Notes under the pieces: model-generated
Seen by the model: only the letters and a program-made list of their open reading frames with translations
Databases searched by the model: none
What the model was told of the DNA's origin: nothing
Program-made: the position numbers and the translations under genes
Assembly (NCBI RefSeq): GCF_004365915.1
Contig: NZ_SODI01000001.1
Span: 310,001-374,000 of the forward strand
Source of the DNA: Cryobacterium psychrophilum
GTDB lineage: Bacteria; Actinomycetota; Actinomycetes; Actinomycetales; Microbacteriaceae
Reading direction: 5' to 3'
DNA: 64,000 nucleotides
In this document: in pieces, positions 29,664 to 38,347 of the stretch
Layout: the number at the start of each line of letters is the position of its first letter
How positions within the stretch are numbered: position 1 is the first letter of the stretch

Positions 29664-30326
29664 ATGCGACTCCTTCTCATCCGCCACGGCCAGACACCCT
29701 CCAACGTTCTCGGACTGCTCGACACCGCGCATCCCGGCCCCGGACTCACCGCAGTCGGTACTGCTCAGGCCGCTGCCGTTCCCGGATCCCTGCGAGTCCA
29801 TTCGACGGAGGCCATCTTCGCGTCAACCCTCATTCGCACGCAGCTCACTGCCGCTCCGCTCGCCGCAGCGCGCGACCTCCCCGTACAGGTGTTGCCGGGT
29901 CTGCACGAGATCGAGGCTGGCGCGCTTGAGGGGCTCAGCGATCGCGATTCCGTTCGCAAATACATGGAAACCGTCTTCGCCTGGGTGCATGGTGACCTGA
30001 GCGCCGCCATGCCCGGGGCAGCCAACGGGCAAGTCTTCCTCGACCGTTTCGACGCCGATATCGCCCATATTGCCGCCACTACGCAAACCGCAGTGGTCTT
30101 CAGCCACGGCGCGTCGATCCGCCTGTGGACGGCCATGCGCGCCATCAACGTTCCCCCGATGTTCACGGCGCACAACGATCTCGACAACACGGGGATCGCG
30201 GAACTGACAGGTTCCCCCGAAGACGGCTGGACCCTACAATCATATGCCGGACAGCCGTTCGGTGGCAGCGGGTTGGCCGACCCGGCGGCCTCCGACCCGA
30301 TGGGCCATGCCGTCGACAGCGTTTAG
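29664..30326 (+). CDS. Histidine phosphatase family protein
   Basis: A 220-residue phosphoglycerate-mutase-like phosphatase. The catalytic LIRHGQTPSN motif is at the N-terminus and the second histidine is in VVFSHGASIR; E in LHEIEAGALEG is the usual third element. GGAG lies five bases before ATG 29664. Substrate is unknown; such enzymes dephosphorylate small phosphorylated metabolites. It is convergent with the MmcQ/YjbR gene. Confidence 0.9.
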   Translation: MRLLLIRHGQTPSNVLGLLDTAHPGPGLTAVGTAQAAAVPGSLRVHSTEAIFASTLIRTQLTAAPLAAARDLPVQVLPGLHEIEAGALEGLSDRDSVRKYMETVFAWVHGDLSAAMPGAANGQVFLDRFDADIAHIAATTQTAVVFSHGASIRLWTAMRAINVPPMFTAHNDLDNTGIAELTGSPEDGWTLQSYAGQPFGGSGLADPAASDPMGHAVDSV

Positions 30327-30364
30327 GTCTCCCCCCGAGTCTCCCGGCGAGCGGGAACCCAGCT

Positions 30365-30721
30365 CTACGCCCTGGTGCCCCTGGCCCGCGGCACCTTCGG
30401 CCGCACCAGGGCATGGCTGGCATGGATGAGTTGCTCCACGAGTTCGACGTCCACATGGCCGTCGAGCACAATCGTGATCCAGTGCTTCTTGTTGAGGTGG
30501 TACCCCGGAGCGATCTGGCCGGGAAACTCCTCCCGCAGGGCGCGGCTCTCCTCAGGATCGCATTTGAGCGACACCGTGAGCGGATCTTCAGCCAGGGCGG
30601 AGAGCGCGAAGATCTTTCCGTTTCCGGTGGTCTTGAAAACACTCGTCTCCGGGCCGAAAGGAAAGGTTTCCTCCGACTGGGGCAGGCTCAGGCAGAATTC
30701 AACGAGGTCATCCGGACTCAT
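30365..30721 (-). CDS. MmcQ/YjbR family DNA-binding-like protein
   Basis: A 118-residue MmcQ/YjbR (CyaY-like double-wing fold) protein, with the typical N-terminus SPDDLVEFCLSLPQSEETFPF and the core LKCDPEESRALREEFPG. ATG 30721 is supported by TAACAT (30734-30729) seven bases upstream, fitting a leaderless mRNA. Members are small cytosolic proteins of unclear function; DNA binding is suggested by fold only. Confidence 0.87.
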   Translation of the reverse strand: MSPDDLVEFCLSLPQSEETFPFGPETSVFKTTGNGKIFALSALAEDPLTVSLKCDPEESRALREEFPGQIAPGYHLNKKHWITIVLDGHVDVELVEQLIHASHALVRPKVPRARGTRA

Positions 30722-30826
30722 GCCATAAATGTTACGCCCCGGCGCCGCGGCACCTGCGGTCCCGAGGAACACACCGTCGCGCGATGCGCACGGGCGATGT
30801 TCCCGGGCCGAGGGCAGCGGATGCCG

Positions 30827-31825
30827 TTACACCAGGGAACCGGCCATTGCCTCAGCGGTGAGCGCCACCGAGCGCAGACGGGCGTCAATCTGGGTGGACG
30901 GGTGCGCGAGGATGAGTTCGTCGGCCTGGGTGGACGCGGCGAAGTCCTTGAGGAAGGCACGCACCTCAACCGGCGATCCGACCGCGGAGTAGCGCATCAT
31001 GTTGGCCAGCTGGGCGCCCTGGGTGGTCGTCAGGAAGGCGTCGATCTGCTCGTCCGTGTAGTCAGGCGTCGCGGGTCCGCGCGAGATCATGCCGCGCACG
31101 CGGCGGCGACGGACTGTCTCGAACTGCTGCACGGCATCCGCCGACTCGTCGGCGGCGATCACATTGGCCGCCACGATCACATGCGGCGCGGCGAGCTGCG
31201 CCGAGGGGGTGAAAGCACGGCGGTAGGTGGCGACGGCCTCGTACAGGGAGTCGGGCGCGAAGTGGGAGGCAAACGCGTAGGGAAGGCCGAGGGCCGCGGC
31301 CAGTTGCGCGCCGAACAGCGAGGACCCGAGAATATACAGCGGCACGTTGGTTCCGGCGCCTGGGATCGCCTGCACGCCAGGCACGATCGACTCGCCGCGC
31401 AGGTATGCCTGGAGCTCCGTGACGTCCTGGGGGAATTGGTCGCTCGCCCGCGGGTCGCGCCGCATGGCCCTGGCCGTGGTCTGGTCACTCCCCGGTGCTC
31501 GGCCGAGTCCGAGGTCGATGCGGCAGGGGTAGAGCTCGGCCAGGGTGCCGAACTGCTCGGCAATCACCAGCGGCGAGTGGTTGGGCAGCATGATGCCGCC
31601 GGCACCCAGGCGGATGCTCTCCGTATGCCCCGCAACATGGCCGATCAGGATGCCCGTGGCCGACGATGCGATTGTGGGCATGTTGTGGTGTTCGGCGTAC
31701 CAGACGCGCGTGTATCCGTGCTTCTCGGCGGTTTGCGCGAGCGCGACACTCCCCGAAAAACTCTCCCGGATCGTGTGCCCTGGAGTGATGGGTGCGAGGT
31801 CAAGAATGGATAGCGGAATCGTCAT
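30827..31825 (-). CDS. LLM-class flavin-dependent oxidoreductase
   Basis: A bacterial-luciferase-like monooxygenase (332 residues) of the single-domain MsnO8/YhbW-like group, with the typical start [22 protein letters not shown] and [10 protein letters not shown] motifs. It should use FMNH2 (or F420) to oxidise an unknown substrate. ATG 31825 matches the family N-terminus; an ATG at 31846 is possible. Upstream lie the 15-base tandem repeat and the divergent small PLDc_N-like membrane protein gene. Confidence 0.88.
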   Translation of the reverse strand: MTIPLSILDLAPITPGHTIRESFSGSVALAQTAEKHGYTRVWYAEHHNMPTIASSATGILIGHVAGHTESIRLGAGGIMLPNHSPLVIAEQFGTLAELYPCRIDLGLGRAPGSDQTTARAMRRDPRASDQFPQDVTELQAYLRGESIVPGVQAIPGAGTNVPLYILGSSLFGAQLAAALGLPYAFASHFAPDSLYEAVATYRRAFTPSAQLAAPHVIVAANVIAADESADAVQQFETVRRRRVRGMISRGPATPDYTDEQIDAFLTTTQGAQLANMMRYSAVGSPVEVRAFLKDFAASTQADELILAHPSTQIDARLRSVALTAEAMAGSLV

Positions 31826-31925
31826 GCTGGGTTCAACCGCTTTCATCCTCGAATCGTTACCAAGACGTCCAGAGAAATGTGGCGGCGTGAGTGGCGGGGG
31901 GTATCGTTCGGGTACACGACACAGT

Positions 31926-31955
31926 CGCTGAGCGCACAACCGCTGAGCGCACAAC
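31926..31955. repeat. Perfect 15-base tandem duplication
   Basis: CGCTGAGCGCACAAC is present twice, directly adjacent (31926-31940 and 31941-31955). It sits just upstream of the ribosome site of the small membrane protein gene at 31969. Confidence 0.9.
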
Positions 31956-31968
31956 CGCGGAGGAACCC

Positions 31969-32208
31969 ATGAAGGCCAGGAAGCAGTGGAGCGATCTCAG
32001 CTCGGAGCAGTGGAGCGATCTCAGCTCGGAGCAGCGGATCGGTATCAAACTTGCCGGCGTGCTGCAGTTCGCTCTGGCCGCCGCGGCGTGGTTCGATCTG
32101 GCCATGCGTCCGGCGAGAAAGGTTCGGGGCAAGAAATCGCTGTGGGCCATAGTCATCGGCCTGAATTTCGTCGGCCCGATAGCGTACTTTCTGCGGGGTC
32201 GTCAGTAA
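31969..32208 (+). CDS. Small membrane protein, PLDc_N-like, with tandem repeat
   Basis: A 79-residue protein. After a repeated soluble stretch it has a hydrophobic helix ([21 protein letters not shown]), a basic loop, and a second helix ending [11 protein letters not shown], the pattern of the short phospholipase-D N-terminal (PLDc_N) membrane proteins. GGAGG precedes ATG 31969. Residues about 6-21 are QWSDLSSE repeated twice, encoded by a perfect 24-base tandem duplication. Function unknown. Confidence 0.75.
   Translation: MKARKQWSDLSSEQWSDLSSEQRIGIKLAGVLQFALAAAAWFDLAMRPARKVRGKKSLWAIVIGLNFVGPIAYFLRGRQ
31984..32031. repeat. Perfect 24-base in-frame tandem duplication
   Basis: Copies at 31984-32007 and 32008-32031 are identical and each encodes QWSDLSSE. 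The frame is kept, so the protein is lengthened by eight residues. It is the second exact tandem duplication within 110 bases. Confidence 0.92.
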
Positions 32209-32247
32209 GTCTCGCTGGCAGCGACGGTGCCTCTATACACTCAGCAC

Positions 32248-32751
32248 GTGCCCCGACTCGTCGTTGTTCTTCCGCTCTCGCCCTTGCAGGTGGGCGATCA
32301 ATTCCCCGTGAACGAATGGCCCCTGCACATCACCGTGCTCGCCCCGTTTCGAACGGATGCCGCACCCGGGCACGTGGCAGCGCTCATTGCCGCAGCGGCA
32401 TCTGCTGAACCGGCAATCCCAGCCGTCGTGGGTCGCAAGCAGATGTTCGGCCGCCGTCACGACGTGCCGGTCTCTGTCATGGTGGAGAACGAGGCTCTCA
32501 CACGATTGCACGAACAGCTCGTGGCGGCCGTTGGGCCGTTGGGCGAATCGCCCCAAGAACCGGCCTTCACCGGAGCCGAGTTCACACCGCACATCACGTT
32601 TAAGAACCACGGTCGTATGCACGCCGGAGATACCGTCCTTCTGGAGCAGATTGCGGTCGTGGACATGGCGCCGCGGTCGGCCGCCGGCGGGCGCACGGTG
32701 CTGGCAACAGTGGTTTTGTCGGGGTCGACCCGCGGCGACCACGAGGCCTGA
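32248..32751 (+). CDS. 2'-5' RNA ligase family protein (2H phosphoesterase)
   Basis: A 167-residue 2H-phosphoesterase with both HxT motifs: HITVLAPF near the N-terminus and HITFKNHG near the C-terminus. These act on 2',3'-cyclic or 2'-5' linked phosphates in RNA or nucleotides. GTG 32248 is preferred: TACACT (32236-32241) lies six bases before it, fitting a leaderless start. An upstream GTG at 32227 has no signal. Substrate unknown. Confidence 0.83.
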   Translation: MPRLVVVLPLSPLQVGDQFPVNEWPLHITVLAPFRTDAAPGHVAALIAAAASAEPAIPAVVGRKQMFGRRHDVPVSVMVENEALTRLHEQLVAAVGPLGESPQEPAFTGAEFTPHITFKNHGRMHAGDTVLLEQIAVVDMAPRSAAGGRTVLATVVLSGSTRGDHEA

Positions 32752-32810
32752 AGAGGATCGGCGCCCCGCACGCGCCGCTGTACAGTACGCTCGGAGCCAA
32801 TCCCCGGCAT

Positions 32811-32993
32811 ATGCCCCCGTTTGGGTTACGCGAAGCGGATAACCGTTACGTCAACAATCCCCACGTATATGTGCTCTGCAGTGAGCCGCTCGACATGGAC
32901 CTTTCCCGGCGCCTTCGTCGTGGCGACCAGCGGGGAATGGCAGCCGACGACCACGCTCCACCCGCATTCCTCATCGAGAAAGCCTCCTCATGA
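32811..32993 (+). CDS. Possible small protein coupled to DUF6545 gene
   Basis: A 60-codon frame starting ATG 32811 whose TGA overlaps the next ATG (ATGA at 32990-32993). No domain is recognised and no good ribosome site is visible, so support rests on the coupling geometry alone. It could equally be a leader frame that controls translation of the membrane protein. Confidence 0.35.
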   Translation: MPPFGLREADNRYVNNPHVYVLCSEPLDMDLSRRLRRGDQRGMAADDHAPPAFLIEKASS

Positions 32994-33997
32994 TCCTCGC
33001 CATTGAACTCTTCGTCCTCGCCAGTCTGTGGGTGTCCGCCATTCTCTGTCTGCCCTCCGCGCTGCGTGGGAAAAGGCTGCTGGTGTTCTGGTTCCTGTTC
33101 GCGTTCGCCGTGACCATGACGCCGCAGCCGCTGCCGATCTACCTCGCCGTTGATTCCCTGCTGGGAGGGATCAACACGACAAGCTTCATTTTTCACGCCA
33201 CGGCCATCATCACCATTGCTTTGATCGATACTCTCGTGCAGAGCGCCACGTCGAAGGACGGCCTGTCCCGGCGCCGCAATCTCATCTCGGCTTCCGTGAC
33301 CACGGGAATCATCGCGCTGCAGGCCGTGCTTTTTTTCGGAGGCGAGTGGCGGTTCAATACCGTTCGTGAGGCCCTCCCCCAGGTCGATTTCATCCTGTAC
33401 TCATCAACCACCTGGCTCGCTCTCGGGTTCTTCTCTGTCTCCGTCGCCGCCGCCTGCCTCCGCGACATTGCGCAGCAGACCCGAACCATCACCAAAGTAT
33501 CGCTGTCCTTCATCGCCCTCGGCTGCCTTGGCGTGCTGGTCTTCGCGGTGGTGAGCCTCACCGGTGCGGGCCTCGGATTCGCCAACCACGAGAGCACGTT
33601 TTCTCAAGATGCCCACGGGCTCTACCTCGCGTCGTTGTTCATGGCGCCCCTGAGCCTGGCCATCGGCGCCGGCCTCACCTCCGCCGTGGATGGAATCATC
33701 ACCCTGGGGCGAAACGCGCGGTCTCGTTCCCTGCTCCTGCGCCTCACGCCGCTGTGGATCGGTCTTATGGCCGACACTCCCGAACTCTCGTTGGATTCCG
33801 CAAACTCACGGGCCGCAAGCTTGTTCGGGAAAGACCCAACGCCTCGCCTGTACCGGCGCTATGTCGAGGTTCGGGACAGTCTGCTGGTTCATCCGCAGCA
33901 GATCACGGCACGCAATGAACAGATTCTGCGCGCGGCGGAGAATCACATTGCCGCGCAGTCCTCCACGTCACCGTCCCGCGCGGTGCCGGCGTCCTAA
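32990..33997 (+). CDS. DUF6545 / MAB_1171c-like membrane protein
   Basis: A 335-residue protein with about seven hydrophobic helices in residues 1-240. A cytoplasmic C-terminal domain follows, beginning LTPLWIGLMADTPE and containing LYRRYVEVRDSLLVH, the pattern of DUF6545 (MAB_1171c) proteins. These are usually found beside XRE or ImmA/IrrE-type genes; no such partner is seen here. Function is unknown although it is often labelled a putative transporter. Start overlaps the small frame upstream by four bases. Confidence 0.78.
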   Translation: MILAIELFVLASLWVSAILCLPSALRGKRLLVFWFLFAFAVTMTPQPLPIYLAVDSLLGGINTTSFIFHATAIITIALIDTLVQSATSKDGLSRRRNLISASVTTGIIALQAVLFFGGEWRFNTVREALPQVDFILYSSTTWLALGFFSVSVAAACLRDIAQQTRTITKVSLSFIALGCLGVLVFAVVSLTGAGLGFANHESTFSQDAHGLYLASLFMAPLSLAIGAGLTSAVDGIITLGRNARSRSLLLRLTPLWIGLMADTPELSLDSANSRAASLFGKDPTPRLYRRYVEVRDSLLVHPQQITARNEQILRAAENHIAAQSSTSPSRAVPAS

Positions 33998-34046
33998 GCT
34001 GGACCCGCACCGGGCAACCGGAGCACTCACCAGAGGAGCTGTCGCC

Positions 34047-34709
34047 GTGAGCGAGCCGATCGTGCACCAGTTTTCGCTCGCGCAGCTCGTCGAGAAGGCT
34101 CGGACCCTCGCCGTGCCGGGTGAACGACACATTCTCGGTATCACCGGTGCGCCGGGAACCGGCAAGTCCACGGTGGCCGCGCTCGTGGTCGAGGCTCTCG
34201 GACCGGACCTCGCAACGCTCGTGCCGATGGATGGGTTCCATCTCTCGAATGCCGTGCTGGAGGACCTCGGTCGGCGCGGCCACAAGGGCGCTCACGACAC
34301 CTTCGATGACTTTGGTTATGCCGTGCTGTTGCGGCTCTTGCGCCATCAAATCGGAACGCCCCGATCCCATACCGGCCTGCCCATCTATGCGCCAGAGTTC
34401 CGCCGCGACCTTGAGGAATCCGTGGGCTCGGCGATCCCCATTTCCGCCGCTACTCCGCTCATCGTCACCGAGGGGAATTATCTGCTCCTGGAGCGCAATT
34501 CCTGGCCGGATGCACGTCAAATGATGGATGAAGTCTGGTTTCTCGACCTCGCGGACGAAACTCGACGGGAACGCCTCATTCTGCGGCACGAGACGGTCGG
34601 CAAGACGCATGCCGAGGCCGAACTCTGGGCCTGGGGTTCCGACCAACGCAACGCCGCCCTGATTGAGTCCACGCGAGATCGAGCCGACTTCGTCGTGCGG
34701 CTGGTCTAG
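34047..34709 (+). CDS. Nucleoside/nucleotide kinase family P-loop protein
   Basis: A 220-residue P-loop kinase of the uridine/pantothenate kinase-like group. Walker A is GAPGTGKST (about residues 32-40), followed by the substrate-loop VPMDGFHLSN and by TEGNYLLLE, a signature of this family. The phosphate acceptor (nucleoside, pantothenate or sugar) cannot be decided. GTG 34047 has AGAGGAG upstream, eight bases away. It follows the DUF6545 gene by 49 bases. Confidence 0.85.
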   Translation: MSEPIVHQFSLAQLVEKARTLAVPGERHILGITGAPGTGKSTVAALVVEALGPDLATLVPMDGFHLSNAVLEDLGRRGHKGAHDTFDDFGYAVLLRLLRHQIGTPRSHTGLPIYAPEFRRDLEESVGSAIPISAATPLIVTEGNYLLLERNSWPDARQMMDEVWFLDLADETRRERLILRHETVGKTHAEAELWAWGSDQRNAALIESTRDRADFVVRLV

Positions 34710-34765
34710 CCCTTCACGGGTAGGCGACTCTGCACCAATGCGGGCGGAACCAATGCGGTCGGGCC

Positions 34766-35077
34766 CTACAACGTCGGCTCGTCGCGGCGGTCTCGCTGAG
34801 CAGGGCGCCCCGTCATCCGTTCGATCTCCGCGTCCACGTCAGACTCGGTGTGGTAGCGCCGCCCGGGTCCGTAGGCGTCCAACCCGATGAAGAGCGCCGC
34901 CACTCCCATGCCAAAGATCGCCCAGACGGGCCAGAAATAGGCATCGGGAGTCGTGATGAACCAGATAACCGTCAACATGATTGACACGGCACCCCATACG
35001 CCGATGTAGGTCCAGAAGCTCGACCTGGCTTTGAGCCGTTTTCTCGCTTGTCTTCTCAGTTCCTCATGCTCATTCAT
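34766..35077 (-). CDS. 2TM-domain small membrane protein
   Basis: A 103-residue protein with two membrane helices (about residues 22-42 and 47-66), preceded by a basic EELRRQARKRLKAR stretch, which is the 2TM-domain pattern. The C-terminal tail is charged. ATG 35077 is chosen because TATGGT (35090-35085) lies seven bases upstream, giving a leaderless start. Function unknown. Confidence 0.75.
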   Translation of the reverse strand: MNEHEELRRQARKRLKARSSFWTYIGVWGAVSIMLTVIWFITTPDAYFWPVWAIFGMGVAALFIGLDAYGPGRRYHTESDVDAEIERMTGRPAQRDRRDEPTL

Positions 35078-35139
35078 GGCCATCACCATACGCGCGAAAC
35101 GCGTGCCTGCCTACGGGAGAAAGTCCCGGCTCCGACCCC

Positions 35140-35420
35140 TTTCGAAAGGCCAAAATTCGGGTGATGTGGCTGCCGAGGATGAGGGTGTGCATCTCGTCGG
35201 TGCCCTCCTGGGTGCGCACCGCTTCAAGGTTGTTGGCATGCCGAAGCGGCGAATAGTCGAGCGTGATTCGGGTGCCGCCCAGAAGGGCGCGGGCCTTCCG
35301 GTAGATGTCGACGGCTTCCCGAAGGTTGTTGAGCGCGCCGGCATCCTTCAACCGGTTGATTTGGTGCGCCGCACGCGGCTTACCTGACAGCATGCGTTCC
35401 AGGGAATACGCGAGGTCCAC
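35140..35420 (-). pseudogene. Remnant of glutaryl-CoA dehydrogenase-type acyl-CoA dehydrogenase
   Basis: The minus-strand frame encodes INRLKDAGALNNLREAVDIY, then ARALLGGTRITLDYSPLRH, ANNLEAVRTQEGTDEMHTL and ILGSHITRILAFR. This is the C-terminal end of a glutaryl-CoA-dehydrogenase-like enzyme, including its catalytic glutamate region (here EGTDEMH). Nothing of the remaining 300 residues is present, and the frame reads on past the normal end to 35070. It is a 3'-end fragment of a deleted gene. A full-length relative is at 4210-5448. Confidence 0.75.
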
Positions 35421-35518
35421 CTCATGGTTGTCCCTCGCCGCGCTCTTTTCGGCCACGATCTCCACGGGGAAATGCGTTCGCTCGTGCCTGTCGGTGATCT
35501 GCGGCCGACGACGCTCCT

Positions 35519-36025
35519 TTAGCGGGCAGGTGCCCGGAGTGTCTGCCGCACGGTTGCGGCGCCCGATTCGAATGCGAACGTCACGACAACGTTTGCCGGT
35601 CCTCTCAACGTGAAGCGTGACAGGACCGTAAAGGCGAGGGCCTCTCCCGGTGCGAGCGTTCGTGGTGCTCCGTCGGCGACCGAGATTCGTCGCTGGTCCA
35701 GGTCGGTGTAGCCGGTCAGTGCCACGTCGTAAGCCGTTGCTGTTCCCGCGTTGATCAGCATCCACTGTCCGTCGGCAACGGACTCTATCGCCCAGGCCAC
35801 CTCGGCGTTTGCCGGAATGAGTGCGGCCTGCCTGAGACGCCCGGGGCGCCGCGGTGCGGCAGTGACCGCGGCCAGTGCCGCGCGATTCTGGGCGTCGAGG
35901 GCTCGCCGGTTGTTCAGCAGGGTAAGGAAGCCAAAGATGGCGGCGACGATCACCGTGAGGAACGATGCGGCCACGCCCCACCACTCCGCCTGCAGGCTGC
36001 TCAGCGCAATTTGCTCCGGAGTCAT
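35519..36025 (-). CDS. Hypothetical membrane-anchored protein
   Basis: A 168-residue protein with one N-terminal membrane helix (about residues 17-38) and a beta-rich domain (about 65-165) that reads like an immunoglobulin-type fold (ends TLRGPANVVVTFAFESGAA). ATG 36025 is supported by TACGCT (36037-36032) six bases upstream. Function unknown. The acyl-CoA dehydrogenase remnant lies directly downstream. Confidence 0.7.
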   Translation of the reverse strand: MTPEQIALSSLQAEWWGVAASFLTVIVAAIFGFLTLLNNRRALDAQNRAALAAVTAAPRRPGRLRQAALIPANAEVAWAIESVADGQWMLINAGTATAYDVALTGYTDLDQRRISVADGAPRTLAPGEALAFTVLSRFTLRGPANVVVTFAFESGAATVRQTLRAPAR

Positions 36026-36121
36026 GATCGCAGCGTAGCGGAGCCATTGCCCTCTGGCCCGGGGCTTGTCAGACTGACAGCATGATGTGGTCGGGAGTGT
36101 TTGCAAGATCCGGTGCACGAG

Positions 36122-36616
36122 ATGCCTGACAACACGCTGATCCTGCTTCGGCATGCCAAATCAGACTGGTCGGGTCTTGAGGCCGACCTCGATCGGCCGT
36201 TGAATGATCGCGGCAGACAGCAGGCGCCGCTCGTGGGCAGGTGGCTGGGGCACCATGTCGCTCGCATTGATCTGGCCGTGGTCTCCCCCGCGATCCGGGC
36301 GCAGAGCACGTGGAGCCTCACGGCTGGCGAACTCGACGTGACACCGTCCAGAGTGACCGACGACCGACTGTATGCCGCTTCGAGCATGCAGCTTCTCGCC
36401 GTGGTGCGCGAGCTTCCCAGCATGGCGCACACGGTGGTGCTCGTGGGACATAATCCCGGGATCGAAGACCTGGTTGCTGTTGCCACGGGCGAGTGGGTGC
36501 ACATGAATACTTCTGCGGTGGCCGTCATCCGTTTCGAGGGGGTGTGGGCAACGGCCGGTGACATGGCGGCGTCGCTGACCGTGTTCGGCCGGCCACCGAG
36601 GGAGATTCGGCACTGA
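36122..36616 (+). CDS. sixA: SixA-type histidine phosphatase
   Basis: A 164-residue short histidine phosphatase. The N-terminal LLRHAKSDW and C-terminal VLVGHNPGIEDL motifs are those of SixA, which in enterobacteria dephosphorylates phosphohistidine proteins; actinobacterial substrates are unknown. The start is placed at ATG 36122 by alignment with the family. A 15-codon frame from 36082 overlaps this start in another frame. Confidence 0.87.
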   Translation: MPDNTLILLRHAKSDWSGLEADLDRPLNDRGRQQAPLVGRWLGHHVARIDLAVVSPAIRAQSTWSLTAGELDVTPSRVTDDRLYAASSMQLLAVVRELPSMAHTVVLVGHNPGIEDLVAVATGEWVHMNTSAVAVIRFEGVWATAGDMAASLTVFGRPPREIRH

Positions 36617-36658
36617 CCGGCTCCCGGCAGCGTGGCGGCCTGGCCCCGCTTTTCACGG

Positions 36659-38347
36659 TCACAGAGTGGGCAGGACCTGCTCTCGCACCTGTTTGCGCAG
36701 GATCTTGCCGAGCATCGAGCGCGGTGTTTCGGTCATCTGCACGATCCGGCGTGGAATCTTGTACGCCGCGAGGTGTTCCCGGCAATGGTCGCGCAGCGCG
36801 TCTTCGTTGAGTGTGGCGCCCGGTGCGAGTTCAACGGCGGCGACCACCAGCTCTCCGCCGCGTTCGAGCGGTTTGCCGAACACGGCGGCGTCGACAACTG
36901 AGGGGTGCAGGCGCAGGACGGATTCCACCTCGGAGGGTGAGATGTTGAACCCGCCGGTGATGATGAGCTCCTTGGCACGATCCACGATGGTCGTGAAACC
37001 GTCGGCGTCGACGGTGACGATGTCGCCCGTGCGCAGCCACCCCCCGGGCAGTAGGGCTTTCTGGGTCTCGTCCGGGTTGTTCCAGTAGCCCTGGAACACC
37101 TGTGGTCCCTTGAGGAGCAACTCCCCAGGCTGCCCCTGCTCCACATCGAGTTTCGGGTCGTCGAGGTCGACAACCCGCATGAGTGTCGACGGGAATGGTA
37201 CGCCAATCGTTCCGGCGCGACGCGTCGGATAAAACGGGTTGCCGAGGGCGACCGGGGAAGATTCGGTCATGCCGTACCCCTCCACGAGAAGCCCGCCGGA
37301 GACCGATTCCCACAGCTCCACGACATGGTCGGGCAGGTTCATTGCGCCCGAAATGCAGTACTTGCACGAGCGGAGGGAGATCCCCTTCTCTTTGGCAGCC
37401 TGGGCGGTGCGCTCGTAGATGGGTGGGACGGCGCAGTACACCGTGGCGGGTGACTTCTTCATGGCGTCGAGGATCAGCCCCGGCTCGAATTTGGGGAAGA
37501 GCACGAGCAAACCCTGTTTGCGGATGCCAAAAGTGAGGTAGAGCGTCATGCCGAAGGCGTGGAACATGGGCAGGATCGCGTAGAAGATCTCCTTGCGGTA
37601 CTCGGCTCCGTGCATCCACGCCTCGCCCTGCAAGGCATTGGAGTAGAGATTGAAGTGGGTGAGCATGGCGCCTTTGGGCCTGCCGGTCGTACCGGAGGTG
37701 TACTGGATGGCGGCGAGATCCTCGACGGACGGGCGCGGGTGCTCCGGGTCGATCGACCCGTGGCTGAGCAGCTCTTTCCACGGGATGGTTCCCGGAGCGG
37801 GTCCGGTCATCGCCTCTCGTGATTCCCTCAGGCTCTTCGCGGGAAGGTGCAGGGCGAGCCGTTTCACGGTGGGGAACGCGGACAGCAGGTTCACCGACAC
37901 GATGTGGTCGATCTCGATGTCGTCGGGGAAGGCTCGCAGGGAGGAGACGGACTTGTCCCATGCAATCACGATGCGCGCCTGGTGGTCTTCAAACTGGTGC
38001 CGCAACTCACGGGAGGTGTATAGCGGGTTGTGCTCGACGACGACGGCGCCGAGGCGCAGCACGGCGTAGAACGCGACGACGTGTTGCGGGCAGTTGGGCA
38101 GCAGCACGGCTACGCGGTCTCCCGCTCGCACACCGAGCTTCCGCAGGCCCTCGGCCGCGCGGTCGATCTGATCGCCGAGCTCGGTATACGTTGTGCGGCG
38201 CCCGAAGAACTCGAGTGCGGGATGGTCACTGGCCTCGGCCACGGAGCGTTCGAGCATCGCCACGAGGGACTCGGTGGGGAGGTCGATCTCGGCCGGCACA
38301 CCCGGTTGGTAGTTCGTGACCCAGGGTTGCTGCTCAGTGTTAGGCAT
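36659..38347 (-). CDS. fadD: Long-chain fatty-acid--CoA ligase (AMP-binding)
   Basis: A 562-residue acyl-CoA synthetase that activates fatty acids with ATP and CoA. The AMP-binding P-loop IQYTSGTTGRPKGAML, the GYGMTESSP motif, the hinge region WLRTGDIVTVDADGF and the C-terminal lysine in PRSMLGKILRKQV are intact. ATG 38347 follows AGGA closely. The gene is convergent with sixA. Immediately upstream lie three exact 13-base repeats at the expected promoter position. With the acyl-CoA dehydrogenases and enoyl-CoA hydratase in the window it fits fatty-acid degradation or remodelling. Confidence 0.92.
   Translation of the reverse strand: MPNTEQQPWVTNYQPGVPAEIDLPTESLVAMLERSVAEASDHPALEFFGRRTTYTELGDQIDRAAEGLRKLGVRAGDRVAVLLPNCPQHVVAFYAVLRLGAVVVEHNPLYTSRELRHQFEDHQARIVIAWDKSVSSLRAFPDDIEIDHIVSVNLLSAFPTVKRLALHLPAKSLRESREAMTGPAPGTIPWKELLSHGSIDPEHPRPSVEDLAAIQYTSGTTGRPKGAMLTHFNLYSNALQGEAWMHGAEYRKEIFYAILPMFHAFGMTLYLTFGIRKQGLLVLFPKFEPGLILDAMKKSPATVYCAVPPIYERTAQAAKEKGISLRSCKYCISGAMNLPDHVVELWESVSGGLLVEGYGMTESSPVALGNPFYPTRRAGTIGVPFPSTLMRVVDLDDPKLDVEQGQPGELLLKGPQVFQGYWNNPDETQKALLPGGWLRTGDIVTVDADGFTTIVDRAKELIITGGFNISPSEVESVLRLHPSVVDAAVFGKPLERGGELVVAAVELAPGATLNEDALRDHCREHLAAYKIPRRIVQMTETPRSMLGKILRKQVREQVLPTL

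Noticed and set aside
30125..31813. 562-codon plus-strand open frame
   Set aside because: Overlaps the histidine phosphatase, YjbR and LLM genes in shadow frames; composition is not protein-like.
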